From the NCBI RefSeq assembly GCF_051401765.1, contig NW_027480463.1, forward strand, positions 682,001 through 746,000: a DNA stretch of 64,000 nucleotides, in the 5' to 3' direction. Of this stretch, positions 13,145 through 26,341 are shown piece after piece. This DNA is from Calliopsis andreniformis. Lineage: Eukaryota; Arthropoda; Insecta; Hymenoptera; Andrenidae. Position 1 is the stretch's first letter, and each line of letters starts with the position of its first letter. The notes below the pieces were generated by a model. The model saw nothing but the letters and a program-made list of their open reading frames with translations. It searched no databases and was not told where the DNA came from. Both the position numbers and the translations under genes were made by a program.

Positions 13145-13376
13145 AATAGAATATCCTGAATTCTCAGGATTCTATAGTCAAACCTAAATCCTCAACCCTC
13201 AGCCCTCATTCTCAATCCTCAATCCACAATCTTCAAACCTCAATCCTCATTCCTCAGTCCTCAAACCTCAATTCTGAATCCTCAATCCTGCATCCTCAAT
13301 CTTCAGCCCTCAGTCCTCAACAATCAGTTGTCAATCCTCAATCCCCAATAGAATATCCTCAACTCACAGTTTTCAA
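13145..13376. repeat. B plus truncated A cassette
   Basis: Third copy of the 3129 cassette, carried by the 7,332-bp duplication; perfect hairpin. Confidence 0.85.
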
Positions 13377-15440
13377 TCCTCAATCCTCAATCCTCATTCT
13401 TCAATCCTCAATACCCAATCTTCAATCTTCAATCCTCAATCCTCAATCCTCAATCCTCAATCCTCAATGTTCAATACGCAATACCCAATCCTCAATCTTC
13501 AATCCTCAATTCTCAATCCTCAATCCTCAATCCTCAATCCTCAAGCTTCAATCCTCAATACTCAATCTTCAATCCTCAATCCTCAATCCTCAATTCTCAA
13601 TCCTCATTCTTCAATCCTCATCACCCAAACCTCAATCTTCCATCCTCAATCCTCAATCCTCAATTCTCAATCCTCAATCCTTAATCCACAGACCTCAAAC
13701 ATCAGTACTCAACGCTCAGTCCTCGTCCTCAATCCACAACCCTCAATCCCCGATCCTCAATCTTCAATCATCAATATTCAATCTTCAATCCTCAATCCTC
13801 AATCCTCAATCCTCGATCCTCAATCTTCAATCCTCAATTCTCTATCCTCAATCCTCAATCCTCAATCCTCGGTCCTCAATCCTCAATCGTCAACCTTCAA
13901 TCCTCAATACTCAATCTGCAATCCTCAATCCTCAATCCCCAATCATCAAACCTCAATACTCAATCTTCAATCCTCAATCCTCATTCCTCAATCCTCAATC
14001 CTCAATCCCCAGTCATAAATACTCAATCTTCAACCCTCAATCCTCATTCCTCAAACCTCAATCCTCAACGCTCAGTCCTCATCCTCAATTCTCAATTCTC
14101 AATTCTCAATACTCAATCCTCAATCTTCACTCCTCAATAATCAATCTCCAATCCTAAATCGTCAATCCCCAACCTTCAATCCTTAATCCTCAATCTTCTA
14201 TTCTCAATGCTCAATCCTCAATCCTCAATCCTCAGTCCTCAATCCTCAATCCTCAATAATCCAACCTCAATCCTCAACCGTCAGTCCTCGTCCTCAATCC
14301 TCAAACCTCAATCCTCAATCCTCAATCTTCAATCCTCAATCCTCAATCCTGAATCCCCAATCCTCAATTTTCAATCCACAATACGCAATCATCAATCCTC
14401 AATGCTCAATCCTCAATCCTCAATCCTCAATACTCAATCCACAATCCTCAATCCTCAAACCTCAATCCTGAATCGTCAGTCCTCGTCCTCAATCCTCAAC
14501 ACTCAATCCTCAATCCTCAATCTTCACTCCTCAATAATCAATCTCCAATCCTAAATCGTCAATCCCCAACCTTCAATCCTTAATCCTCAATCTTCAATTC
14601 TCAATGCTCAATCCTCAATCCTCAATCCTCAAACCTCAATCCTCAATCCTCAATCTTCAATCCTCAATCCTCAATCCTGAATCCCCAATCCTCAATTTTC
14701 AATCCTCAATACGCAATCTTCAATCCTCAATGCTCAATCCTCAATCCTCAATCCTCAGTCCTCAATGCACAATCCTCAATCCTCAAACCTCAATCCTCAA
14801 TCGTCAGTCCTCGTCCTCAATCCTCAACACTCAATCCTCAATCCTCAATCTTCAATCATCAATACTCAGTCTTCAATCCTCAATCATCAATCTTCAATCA
14901 TCAATCCTCAATTCTCACTCACCAATACCCAATCCTCAATCGTCAATCCTCAATCCTCAACCCTCAGCCTTCAATCCTCAATACTCAATCTGCAATCCTC
15001 AATCCTCAATCCTCAATACTCAATCCTCAATCCACACTCATCAATCCTCATTCTTCAATCCTCAATACCCAATCCTCAATCTTCAATCCTCAATCCTCAA
15101 TCCACAGTTCGCAATCCTCAATCCTCAGATCTCAGGCATCAATACTCAACCCTCAGTCCTCGTCCTCAATCCACAACCCTCAACACTCAATCCTCAATCT
15201 TCATTAATCAATATTCAACCTTCAATCCTCAATCCTCATTCCTCAATCCTCAATCCTCAATCCTCAATGATCAATCCTCAACACCCAATCCTCAATCTTC
15301 AATCCTCAATCCTCAGCCCTCAATCCTCAATCCTCAATCCTCAATCCTCTGTCCTCAAACCTTAATCCTGAATCCTCAATTCTGAATCCTCAAGCTTCAC
15401 CCCTCAGTCCTCAACAATCAGTTGTCAATCCTCAATCCTC

Positions 15441-15872
15441 AATAGAATATCATCAATTCACAGTTTTCAATACTCAATACTCAATCTGCAATCTTCAAAC
15501 CTCTATCCACAAACATCAATTCTCATGACTCAACCCTCAACACTCCGTCCCCAATCCTCAATCTTCAATCCTCAATCCTCAATCCTCAATCCCCAATCCT
15601 CAATTTTCAATCCTCAATACGCAATCTTCAATCCTGAATGCTCAATCCTCAATCCTCAATCCTCAGTCCTCAATCCACAATCCTCAATCCTCAAACCTCA
15701 ATCCTCAATCGTCAGTCCTCGTCCTCAACAATCAGTTGTCATTCCTCAGTCCTCGATAGAATATCCTCAGTTCACAGCTTTCAATACTCAATACTCAATC
15801 TGCAATCGTCCAAACTGTATCCACAAACATCAATTTTCATCACTCAACCCTCAGCACTCAGTCCTCGATATT
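15441..15872. repeat. A-A' cassette, 314-bp spacing
   Basis: Copy of 8109-8540; A' at 15755. Confidence 0.87.
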
Positions 15873-17062
15873 CAATCCTCAATCCTCAATTCTCAATCCT
15901 CAATCCTCAATGCTCAATCCTCAATCCTCAATCCTCAACCCTCAACCTTCAATCCTCAATACTCAATCTGCAATCCTCAATCCTCAATCCTCAATCCTCA
16001 ATCCTCAATCCTCAATCTTCAATCCTCAATCCTCAATCCTCAATCCTCAATCCTCAGTCTTTAATCCTCAATAATCAATCTTCAATCCTCAATCCTCAGT
16101 CCTCAATCCTCAATCCTCAATCTTCAATCCTCAATACTCAATCTTCAATCCTCAATCCTCAATACTCAATCCCCAATCCACATTCTTCAATCCTCATTCT
16201 TCAATCCTCAATGCCCAATCGTCAATCTTCAATCCTGCATCCTCAATCCTCAGTTCGCAATCCACAATCCTCAATCCTCAGATCTCAGGCATCAATTTCT
16301 CAACCCTCAGTCCTCGTCCTCAACCTACAACCCTCAATCCTCAATCCTCAATCTTCATTCATCAATATTCAACCTTCAATCCTCAATCCTCATTTCTCAA
16401 TCCTCAATCCTCAATCCTCAATGTTCAATCCTCAACTCCCAATCCTCAATCCTCTATCTTCAATCATCAATACTCAACCTTCAATCCTCAATCCTCAATC
16501 TTCAGTCCTCAATCCTCAATTCGCACTCCTCAATCTTCAATCCTCAATCCTCAATTCTCACTCCTCAATACTCAATCCTCAATCGTCAATCATCAATCCC
16601 CAAACCTCAATCTTCAAACGTCAATCCTCAATCCTCAATCCTCAATCCTCAATCCTCAATCTTCAATCCTCAATACTCAATCTTCAATCCTCAATCCTCA
16701 ATCCTTAATCCTCAATCCTCAATGCTCAATCCTCAATCTTCAATCCTCAATACTCAATCTTCAATCCTCAATCCTCAATCCTGAATCCTCAATCCTCAAT
16801 GCTCAATCCTCAATCCTCAATCTTCAGTCATCAATACTCAATCTTCAATCCTCAATCCTCAATCCTCAACCCTCAGACCTCATCGTCAATCCTCAATTCT
16901 CAATCCTCAATCCTCAATCCTCAATCTTGAGTACTCAATACTCAATGTGCAATCCTCAGCCCTCAGTCCTCAAACCTCAATTCTGAATCCTCAATACTCA
17001 ATCTTCAATCCCCAATCCTCAGTCCTCAATACTCAACCATCAATCCTCAATTCTCAATACTC

Positions 17063-17415
17063 AATAGAATATCCTGAATTCTCTGGATTCTATAATCAAA
17101 CATCAATCCTCAACCCTCAGCCCTCATCCTCCATCATCAATCCTCAATCCTCAATCCCCAATCATCAAACCTCAATACTCAATCTTCAATCCTCAATCCT
17201 CATTCCTCAATCCTCAATCCTCAATCCTCAGTCATAAATACTCAATCTTCAACCCTCAATCCACATTCCTCTAACCTCAATCCTCAACCCTCAGTCCTCA
17301 TCCTCAATTCTCAATTCTCAATTCTGAATCCTCAATCCTCAATCCTCAATCTTCACTCCTCAATAATCAATCTCCAATCCTAAATCGTCAATCCCCAACC
17401 TTCAATCCTTAATCC
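17063..17415. repeat. B-F cassette, 316-bp spacing
   Basis: Copy of 9731 with the same TCTGG stem mismatch; F core at 17379. Confidence 0.88.
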
Positions 17416-18394
17416 TCAATCTTCAATTCTCAATGCTCAATCCTCAATCCTCAATCCTCAGTCCTCAATCCTCAATCCTCAATAATCCAACCTCAATACT
17501 CAATCGTCAGTCCTCGTCCTCAATCCTCAACACTCAATCCTCAATCCTCAATCGTCAATCATCAATACACAATCTTCAATCCTCAATCCTCAATACTCAA
17601 TCCTCAATCCACATTCTTCAATCCTCATTCTTCAATCCTCAATGCCCAATCCTCAATCTTCAATCCTGCATCCTCAATCCTCAGTTCGCAATCCACAATC
17701 CTCAATCCTCAGATCTCAGGCATCAATACTCAACCCTCAGTCCTCGTCCTCAACCTACAACCGTCAATCCTCAATCCTCAATCTTCATTCATCAATATTC
17801 AACCTTCAATCCTCAATCCTCATTCCTCAATCCTCAATCCTCAATCCTCAATGTTCAGTCCTCAACGCCCTATCCTCAATCCTCTATATTCAATCATCAA
17901 TACTCAACCTTCAATCCTCAATCCTCAATCTTCAATCCTCAATCCTCAATTCTCACTCCTCAATCTTCAATCCTCAATCCTCAATTCTCACTCCTCAATA
18001 CTCAATCCTCAATCGTCAATCATCAATCCCCAAACCTCAATCTTCAAACCTCAATCCTCAATCCTCAATCCTCAATCTTCAATCCTCAATACTCAATCTT
18101 CAATCCTCAATCCTCAATCCTCAATCCTCAATCCTCAATGCTCAATTCTCAATCCTCAATCTTCAGTCATCAATACTCAATCTTCAATCCTCAATCCTCA
18201 ATCCTCAACCCTCAGACCTCATCGTCAATCCTCAATTCTCAATCCTCAATCCTCAATCTTGAGTCCTCAATACACAATGTGCAATCCTCAGTCCTCAGTC
18301 CTCAAACCTCAATTCTGAATCCTCAATACTCAATCTTCAATCCTCAATCCTCAGTCCTCAATACTCAACCATCAATCCTCAATTCTCAATACTC

Positions 18395-18740
18395 AATAGA
18401 ATATCCTGAATTCTCAGGATTCTATAATCAAACCTCAATCCTCAACCCTCAGCCCTCATCCTTCATCATCAATCCTCAATCCTCAATCCCCAATCATCAA
18501 ACCTCAATACTCAATCTACAATCCTCAATCCTCAATCCTCAATCCTCAATCCTCAGTCATAAATACTCAATCTTCAACCCTCAATCCTCATTCCTCAAAC
18601 CTCAATCCTCAACCCTCAGTCCTCATCCTCAATTCTCAATTCTCAATTCTCAACCCTCAATCCTCAATCCTCAATCTTCACTCCTCAATAATCAATCTCC
18701 AATCCTAAATCGTCAATCCCCAACCTTCAATCCTTAATCC
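18395..18740. repeat. B-F cassette, 309-bp spacing
   Basis: Perfect 11-bp stem. One heptamer shorter between B and F (core at 18704) than the 316-bp class. Confidence 0.88.
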
Positions 18741-18901
18741 TCAATCTTCAATCCTCAATACGCAATCTTCAATCCTCAATGCTCAATCCTCAATCCTCAA
18801 TCCTCAGTACTCAATCCACAATCCTCAATCCTCAAACCTCAATCCTCAATCGTCAGTCCTCGTCCTCAATCCTCAACACTCAATCCTCAATCCTCAATCT
18901 T

Positions 18902-19181
18902 CAATCATCAATACTCAGTCTTCAATACTCTATCATCAATCTTCAATCCTCAATCCTCAATTCTCACTCTCCAATACTCAATCCTCAATCGTCAATCCTC
19001 AATCCTCAATCCTCAATCTTCAATCCTCAATACTCAATCTTCAGTCCTCAATCCTCAATCCTCAATCCTCAATGCTCAATCCTCAATCCTCAATCCTCAG
19101 CCCTCAACCTTCAATCCTCAATACTCAATCTGCAATCCTCAATCCTCAATCCTCAATCCTCAATCCTCAATCCTCAATCTT
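18902..19181. repeat. 280-bp tandem repeat, copy 1
   Basis: Head-to-tail with 19182-19461; the period is exactly 40 heptamers. Starts at CAATCATCAATACTCAG. Copy 1 has CTATCAT and CAGCCCT where copy 2 has CAATCAT and CAACCCT. Confidence 0.9.
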
Positions 19182-19461
19182 CAATCATCAATACTCAGTC
19201 TTCAATACTCAATCATCAATCTTCAATCCTCAATCCTCAATTCTCACTCTCCAATACTCAATCCTCAATCGTCAATCCTCAATCCTCAATCCTCAATCTT
19301 CAATCCTCAATACTCAATCTTCAGTCCTCAATCCTCAATCCTCAATCCTCAATGCTCAATCCTCAATCCTCAATCCTCAACCCTCAACCTTCAATCCTCA
19401 ATACTCAATCTGCAATCCTCAATCCTCAATCCTCAATCCTCAATCCTCAATCCTCAATCTT
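19182..19461. repeat. 280-bp tandem repeat, copy 2
   Basis: Second copy of 18902-19181. Only this copy is represented in the distant duplicate at 40915, so the left breakpoint of the large duplication coincides with this repeat junction. Confidence 0.9.
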
Positions 19462-20464
19462 TAATCCACAATCCACAATCCTCAATCCTCAATCCTCAAT
19501 CCTCAATCTTTAATCCTCAACACTCAATCTTCAATCCTCAATCCTCAGTCCTCAATCCTCAATCCTCAATTCTCACTCCTCAACCTTCAATCCTCAATCC
19601 TCAATTCTCACTCCTCAATACTCTATCCTCAATCGTCAATCATCAATCCCCAAATCTCAATCTTCAAACCTCAATCCTCAATCCTCAATCCTCAATCCTC
19701 AATCGGCATTCCTCAATACTCAATCTTCAATCCTCAATCCTCAATCCTCAATCCTCAATCCTCAATCCTCAATCCTCAGTCCTCAATCCTCAATCCTCAA
19801 TAATCCAACCTCAATCCTCAACCGTCAGTCCTTGTCCTCAATCCTCAAACCTCAATCCTCAATCCTCAATCTTCAATCCTCAATCCTCATTCCTCAATCC
19901 TCAATCCTCAATCCTCAGTCATAAATACTCAATCTTCAACCCTCAATCCTCATTCCTCTAACCTCAATCCTCAACCCTCAGTCCTCATCCTCAATTCTCA
20001 ATTCTCAATTCTGAATCCTCAATCCTCAATCCTCAATCTTCACTCCTCAATAATCAATATCCAATCCTAAATCGTCAATCCCCAACCTTCAATCCTTAAT
20101 CCTCAATCTTCAATTCTCAATGCTCAATCCTCAATCCTCAATCCTCAGTCCTCAATCCACAATCCTCAATAAACCAACCTCAATCCTCAATCGTCAGTCC
20201 TCGTCCTCAATCCTCAACACTCAATCCTCAATCCTCAATCTTCAATCATCAATACACAATCTTCAATCCTCAATCCTCAATACTCAATCCTGAATCCACA
20301 TTCTTCAATCCTCATTCTTCAATCCTCAATGCCCAATCCTCAATCTTCAAACCTCAATTATCAATCCTCAATCCTCAATCCTCAATCTTCAATCCTCAAT
20401 ACCCAATCTTCAATCCTCAATCCTCAATCCTCAATCCTCAATCCTCAATGCTCAATCCTCAATA

Positions 20465-21567
20465 TTCAATCCTCAATACTCAATCTTCAATCCTCAATCC
20501 TCAATCCTCAATCCTCAATCCTCAATGCTCAATTCTCAATCCTCAATCTTCAATCATCAATACTCAATCTTCAATCCTGAATCCTCAATCCTCAACCCTC
20601 AGACCTCATCGTCAATCCTCAATTCTCAATCCTCAATCCTCAATCTTGAGTCCTCAATACTCAATGTGCAATCCTCAGTCCTCAGTCCTCAAACCTCAAT
20701 TCTGAATCCTCAATACTCAAACTTCAATCCTCAATCCTCAGTCCTCAATACTCAACCATCAATCCTCAATTCTCAATACTCAATAGAATATCCTGAATTC
20801 TCAGGATTCTATAATCAAACCTCAATCCTCAACCCTCAGCCCTCATCCTCCATCATCAATCCTCAATCCTCAATCCCCAATCATCAAACCTCAATACTGA
20901 ATCTACAATCCTCAATCCTCAATCCTCAATCCTCAATCCTCAGTCATAAATACTCAATCTTCAACCCTCAATCCTCATTCCTCAAACCTCAATCCTCAAC
21001 CCTCAGTCCTCATCCTCAATTCTCAATTCTCAATTCTCAACCCTCAATCCTCAATCCTCAATCTTCACTCCTCAATAATCAATCTCCAATCCTAAATCGT
21101 CAATCCCCAACCTTCAATCCTTAATCCTCAATCTTCAATCCTCAATACGCAATCTTCAATCCTCAATGCTCAATCCTCAATCCTCAATCCTCAGTACTCA
21201 ATCCACAAACCTCAATCCTCAAACCTCAATCCTCAATCGTCAGTCCTCGTCCTCAATCCTCAACACTCAATCCTCAATCCTCAATCTTCAATCATCAATA
21301 CTCAGGCTTCAATACTCAATCATCAATCTTCAATCCTCAATCCTCAATTCTCACTCTCCAATACTCAATCCTCAATCGTCAATCCTCAATCCTCAATCCT
21401 CAATCTTCAATCCTCAATACTCAATCTTCAGTCCTCAATCCTCAATCCTCAATCCTCAATGCTCAATCCTGAATCCTCAATCCTCAACCCTCAACCTTCA
21501 ATCGTCAATACTCAATCTGCAATACTCAATCCTCAATCCTCAATCCTCAATCCTCAATCCTCAATCT
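20465..21567. repeat. 1.1-kb block, 2,387-bp offset, copy 2
   Basis: Copy of 18078-19181 with the B-F cassette at 20782 and F core at 21091. Past 21567 it continues into CAATCTTTAATCCAC, whereas copy 1 enters the 280-bp tandem. Confidence 0.85.
20782..21127. repeat. B-F cassette, 309-bp spacing
   Basis: Perfect stem; F core at 21091. An additional F core at 20066 lies upstream without a B partner. Confidence 0.88.
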
Positions 21568-22228
21568 TTAATCCACAATCCACAATCCTCAATCCTCAAT
21601 CCTCAATCCTCAATCTTTAATTCTCAACACTCAATCTTCAATCCTCAATCCTCAGTCCTCAATCCTCAATCCTCAATTCTCACTCCTCAATCTTCAATCC
21701 TCAATCCTCAATTCTCACTCCTCAATACTCAATCCTCAACCGTCAATCATCAATCCCCAAACCTCAATCTTCAAACCTCAATCCTCAATCCTCAATCCTC
21801 AATCCTCAATCGTCATTCCTCAATACTCAATCTTCAATCCTCAATCCTCAATCCTCAATCCTCAATCCTCAATGCTCAATCCTCAATCTTCAATCCTCAA
21901 TACTCAATCTTCAATCCCCAATCCTCAGTCCTCAATACTCAACCTTCAATCCTCAATACTCAATCTGCAATCCTCAATCCTCAATCCTCAATCCTCAATC
22001 CTCAGTCCTCAATCTTCAATCCTCAATCCTCAATCCTCAATCCTCAATTCTCAATCTTCAATCCTCAATACTCAATCATCAGTCCTCAATCCTCAATCCT
22101 CAATACTCAATCCTCAAACCTCAATTCTCAATCCTCAGTACTCAATCCTCAATCCCCAATCCTCATTCCTGAATCCTCAATCTTCAGCCCTCAGTTCTCA
22201 AAAATTAATTGTCAATCCTCAATCATCA

Positions 22229-22875
22229 ATAGAATATCCTCAATTCACAGTTTTCAATACTAAATCCCCATTCTTCAATCTGCAAATCTCAATTCACAAA
22301 CATCAATTCTCATCACTCAATCATCAACACTCAGTCCTCAATCTTCAATCCTCAATCCTCAATCCTCAATCTTCAATCCTCAATACTCAATACTCAATCC
22401 TCAATCCTCAATTCTCAATCCTCAGTACTCAATTCTCAATCGTCAATCCTCAACCCCAATCCTCAATCTTCAATCCTCAATCCTCAAGCCTCAATCCTCA
22501 ATCATCAATATTCAACACGCAACCCTCAACCATCAATCCTCAATACTCAACCATCAATCCTCAATTCTCAATACTCAACAGAATATCCTGAATTCTCACG
22601 GTTCAATACTCAATCCACAAAATTCAATATACAAATCTCAATCCTCAAACATCAATTCTCAACACTCAATCCTCAATACTCAGTCCACTCTCATCAATCC
22701 TCCACACTCAATCCTCAATCTTCAGCCGACGGTCCTCAACAATCAATTGTCAATCCTCAATCCTCAATAGAATATCCTCAATTCACAGTTTTCAATACAC
22801 AATCCCCATTCTTCAATCTTCAAATCTCAATCCACTAACATCAATTCTCATCACTCAACTCTCAACACTCAGTCC
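22229..22875. repeat. A''-B-A'' cassette, 348 + 189 bp spacing
   Basis: A'' (CTAAATCCCCATTC in place of CTCAATACTC) at 22229, B with CACGGTTC (stem lost) at 22577, GCCGACGGTC at 22725, second A'' at 22766. Confidence 0.87.
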
Positions 22876-23505
22876 TCAATCTTCAATCCTCAATCCTCAA
22901 TCCTCAATGTTCAATCCTTAATACTCAATCTTCTATCCTCAATCCTCAATCCTCAATCCTCAATCCTCAATCCTCATTCTTCAAACCTCAATACCCAATC
23001 CTCAATCTTCAATCCTCAATCCTCAATCCTCATTTCTCAATCCTCAATCCCCAATCCTCAATCCTGAGACCACAAACATCAATATTCAACCCCCAGTCCT
23101 CGTCCACAATCCACAAACCTCAATCCTCAATCCTCAATCTTCAATCATCAATATTCAATCTTCAATCCTCAATCCTCAATCCTCAAACCTCAATCCTCAA
23201 TCCTCACTCTTCAATCCTCAATCCTCAATCCTCAATCCTCAATCCTCAATGCTCAATTCTCAATCCTCAACCTTCAATCATCAATACTCAATCTTCAATC
23301 CTCAATCCTCAATCCTCAACCCTCAGACCTCATCGTCAATCCTCAATTCTCAATCCTCAATCCTCAATCTTGAGTCCTCAATACTCAATGTGCAATCCTC
23401 AGTCCTCAGTCCTCAAACCTCAATTCTGAATCCTCAATACTCAATCTTCAATCCTCAATCCTCAGTCCTCAATATTCAACCATCAATCCTCAATTCTCAA
23501 TACTC

Positions 23506-23858
23506 AACAGAATATCCTGAATTCTCAGGATTCTATAATCAAACCTCAATCCTCAACCCTCAGCCCTCATCCTCCATCATCAATCCTCAATCCTCAATCC
23601 CCAATCATCAAACCTCAATACTCAATCTTCAATCCTCAATCCTCATTCCTCAATCCTCAATCCTCAATCCTCAGTCATAAATACTCAATCTTCAACACTC
23701 AATCCTCATTCCTCAAACCTCAATCCTCAACCCTCAGTACTCATCCTCAATTCTCAATTCTCAATACTCAATCCTCAATCCTCAATCCTCAATCTTCACT
23801 CCTCAATAATCAATCTCCAATCCTAAATCGTCAATCCCCAACCTTCAATCCTTAATCC
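23506..23858. repeat. B-F cassette, 316-bp spacing
   Basis: AACAG start, 10-bp stem, F core at 23822. Confidence 0.88.
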
Positions 23859-25064
23859 TCAATCTTCAATCCTCAATGCTCAATCCTCAATCCTCAATCC
23901 TCAAACCTCAATCCTCAATCCTCAATCTTCAATCCTCAATCCTCAATCCTGAATCCCCAATCCTCAATTTTCAATCCTCAATACGCAATCTTCAATCCTC
24001 AATGCTCAATCCTCAATCCTCAATCCTCAGTCCTCAATCCACAATCCTCAATCCTCAAACCTCAATCCTCAGTCGTCAGTCCTCGTCCTCAATCCTCAAC
24101 ACTCAATCCTCAATCCTCAATCTTCAATCATCAATACTCAGTCTTCAATACTCAATCATCAATCTTCAATCCTCAATCCTCAATTCTCACTCTCCAATAC
24201 TCAATCCTCAATCGTCAATCCTCAATCCTCAATCCTCAATCTTCAATCCTCAATACTCAATCTTCAGTCCTCAATCCTCAATCCTCAATCCTCAATGCTC
24301 AATCCTCAATCCTCAATCCTCAACCCTCAACCTTCAATCGTCAATACTCAATCTGCAATACTCAATCCTCAATCCTCAATCCTCAATCCTCAATCCTCAA
24401 TCTTTAATCCACAATCCACAATCCTCAATCCTCAATCCTCAATCCTCAATCTTTAATTCTCAACACTCAATCTTCAATCCTCAATCCTCAGTCCTCAATC
24501 CTCAATCCTCAATTCTCACTCCTCAATCTTCAATCCTCAATCCTCAATTCTCACTCCTCAATACTCAATCCTTAACCGTCAATCATCAATCCCCAAACCT
24601 CAATCTTCAAACCTCAATCCTCAATCCTCAATCCTCAATCCTCAATCGTCATTCCTCAATACTCAATCTTCAATCCTCAATCCTCAATCCTCAATCCTCA
24701 ATCCTCAATGCTCAATCCTCAATCTTCAATCCTCAATACTCAATCTTCAATCCCCAATCCTCAGTCCTCAATACTCAACCTTCAATCCTCAATACTCAAT
24801 CTGCAATCCTCAATCCTCAATCCTCAATCCTCAATCCTCAGTCCTCAATCTTCAATCCTCAATCCTCAATCCTCAATCCTCAATTCTCAATCTTCAATCC
24901 TCAATACTCAATCATCAGTCCTCAATCCTCAATCCTCAATACTCAATCCTCAAACCTCAATTCTCAATCCTCAGTACTCAATCCTCAATCCCCAATCCTC
25001 ATTCCTGAATCCTCAATCTTCAGCCCTCAGTTCTCAAAAATTAATTGTCAATCCTCAATCATCA

Positions 25065-25711
25065 ATAGAATATCCTCAATTCACAGTTTTCAATACTAAA
25101 TCCCCATTCTTCAATCTGCAAATCTCAATTCACAAACATCAATTCTCATCACTCAATCATCAACACTCAGTCCTCAATCTTCAATCCTCAATCCTCAATC
25201 CTCAATCTTCAATCCTCAATACTCAATACTCAATCCTCAATCCTCAATTCTCAATCCTCAGTACTCAATTCTCAATCGTCAATCCTCAACCCCAATCCTC
25301 AATCTTCAATCCTCAATCCTCAAGCCTCAATCCTCAATCATCAATATTCAACACGCAACCCTCAACCATCAATCCTCAATACTCAACCATCAATCCTCAA
25401 TTCTCAATACTCAACAGAATATCCTGAATTCTCACGGTTCAATACTCAATCCACAAAATTCAATATACAAATCTCAATCCTCAAACATCAATTCTCAACA
25501 CTCAATCCTCAATACTGAGTCCACTCTCATCAATCCTCCACACTCAATCCTCAATCTTCAGCCGACGGTCCTCAACAATCAATTGTCAATCCTCAATCCT
25601 CAATAGAATATCCTCAATTCACAGTTTTCAATACACAATCCCCATTCTTCAATCTTCAAATCTCAATCCACTAACATCAATTCTCATCACTCAACTCTCA
25701 ACACTCAGTCC
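25065..25711. repeat. A''-B-A'' cassette
   Basis: Copy of 22229-22875; one noticed change is CTGAGTCC for CTCAGTCC near 25515. Confidence 0.87.
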
Positions 25712-26341
25712 TCAATCTTCAATCCTCAATCCTCAATCCTCAATGTTCAATCCTTAACACTCAATCTTCAATCCTCAATCCTCAATCCTCAATCCTCAAT
25801 CCTCAATCCTCATTCTTCAAACCTCAATACCCAATCCTCAATCTTCAATCCTCAATCCTCAATCCTCATTTCTCAATCCTCAATCCCCAATCCTCAATCC
25901 TGAGACCACAAACATCAATATTCAACCCCCAGTCCTCGTCCACAATCCACAAACCTCAATCCTCAATCCTCAATCTTCAATCATCAATATTCAATCTTCA
26001 ATCCTCAATCCTCAATCCTCAAACCTCAATCCTCAATCCTCACTCTTCAATCCTCAATCCTCAATCCTCAATCCTCAATCCTCAATGCTCAATTCTCAAT
26101 CCTCAACCTTCAATCATCAATACTCAATCTTCAATCCTCAATCCTCAATCCTCAACCCTCAGACCTCATCGTCAATCCTCAATTCTCAATCCTCAATCCT
26201 CAATCTTGAGTCCTCAATACTCAATGTGCAATCCTCAGTCCTCAGTCCTCAAACCTCAATTCTGAATCCTCAATACTCAATCTTCAATCCTCAATCCTCA
26301 GTCCTCAATATTCAACCATCAATCCTCAATTCTCAATACTC

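Larger units (their letters stand above)
12487..17949. repeat. 5.46-kb block, 7,332-bp offset, copy 2
   Basis: Second copy of 5155-10617. Private changes include CAACCTT at about 13010, CTGAATCC near 16780 and CCACATTCC near 17262. The breakpoint on the right lies in a run of plain heptamers, after which copy 1 continues CAATGCT and copy 2 continues CAATTCT. Confidence 0.92.
18078..19181. repeat. 1.1-kb block, 2,387-bp offset, copy 1
   Basis: Matches 20465-21567 at offset 2,387 bp (exactly 341 units). Contains the B-F cassette of 309-bp spacing at 18395. The shared part stops at the start of the 280-bp tandem repeat. Confidence 0.85.
21140..23975. repeat. 2,836-bp tandem higher-order unit 1
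   Basis: First of two full units. Landmarks in order: A'' (22229), B (22577), GCCGACGG (22725), A'' (22766) and B-F (23506). An extra insert of about 110 bp near the unit junction, between the F core and the TACGCAATC marker, distinguishes unit 2 from the related 20.5-21.1 kb sequence. Confidence 0.9.

Noticed and set aside
5155..17949. Near-identical blocks as pure assembly duplication
   Set aside because: Copies carry several private substitutions and different flanks, which favours real duplications, although read depth was not available to prove it.
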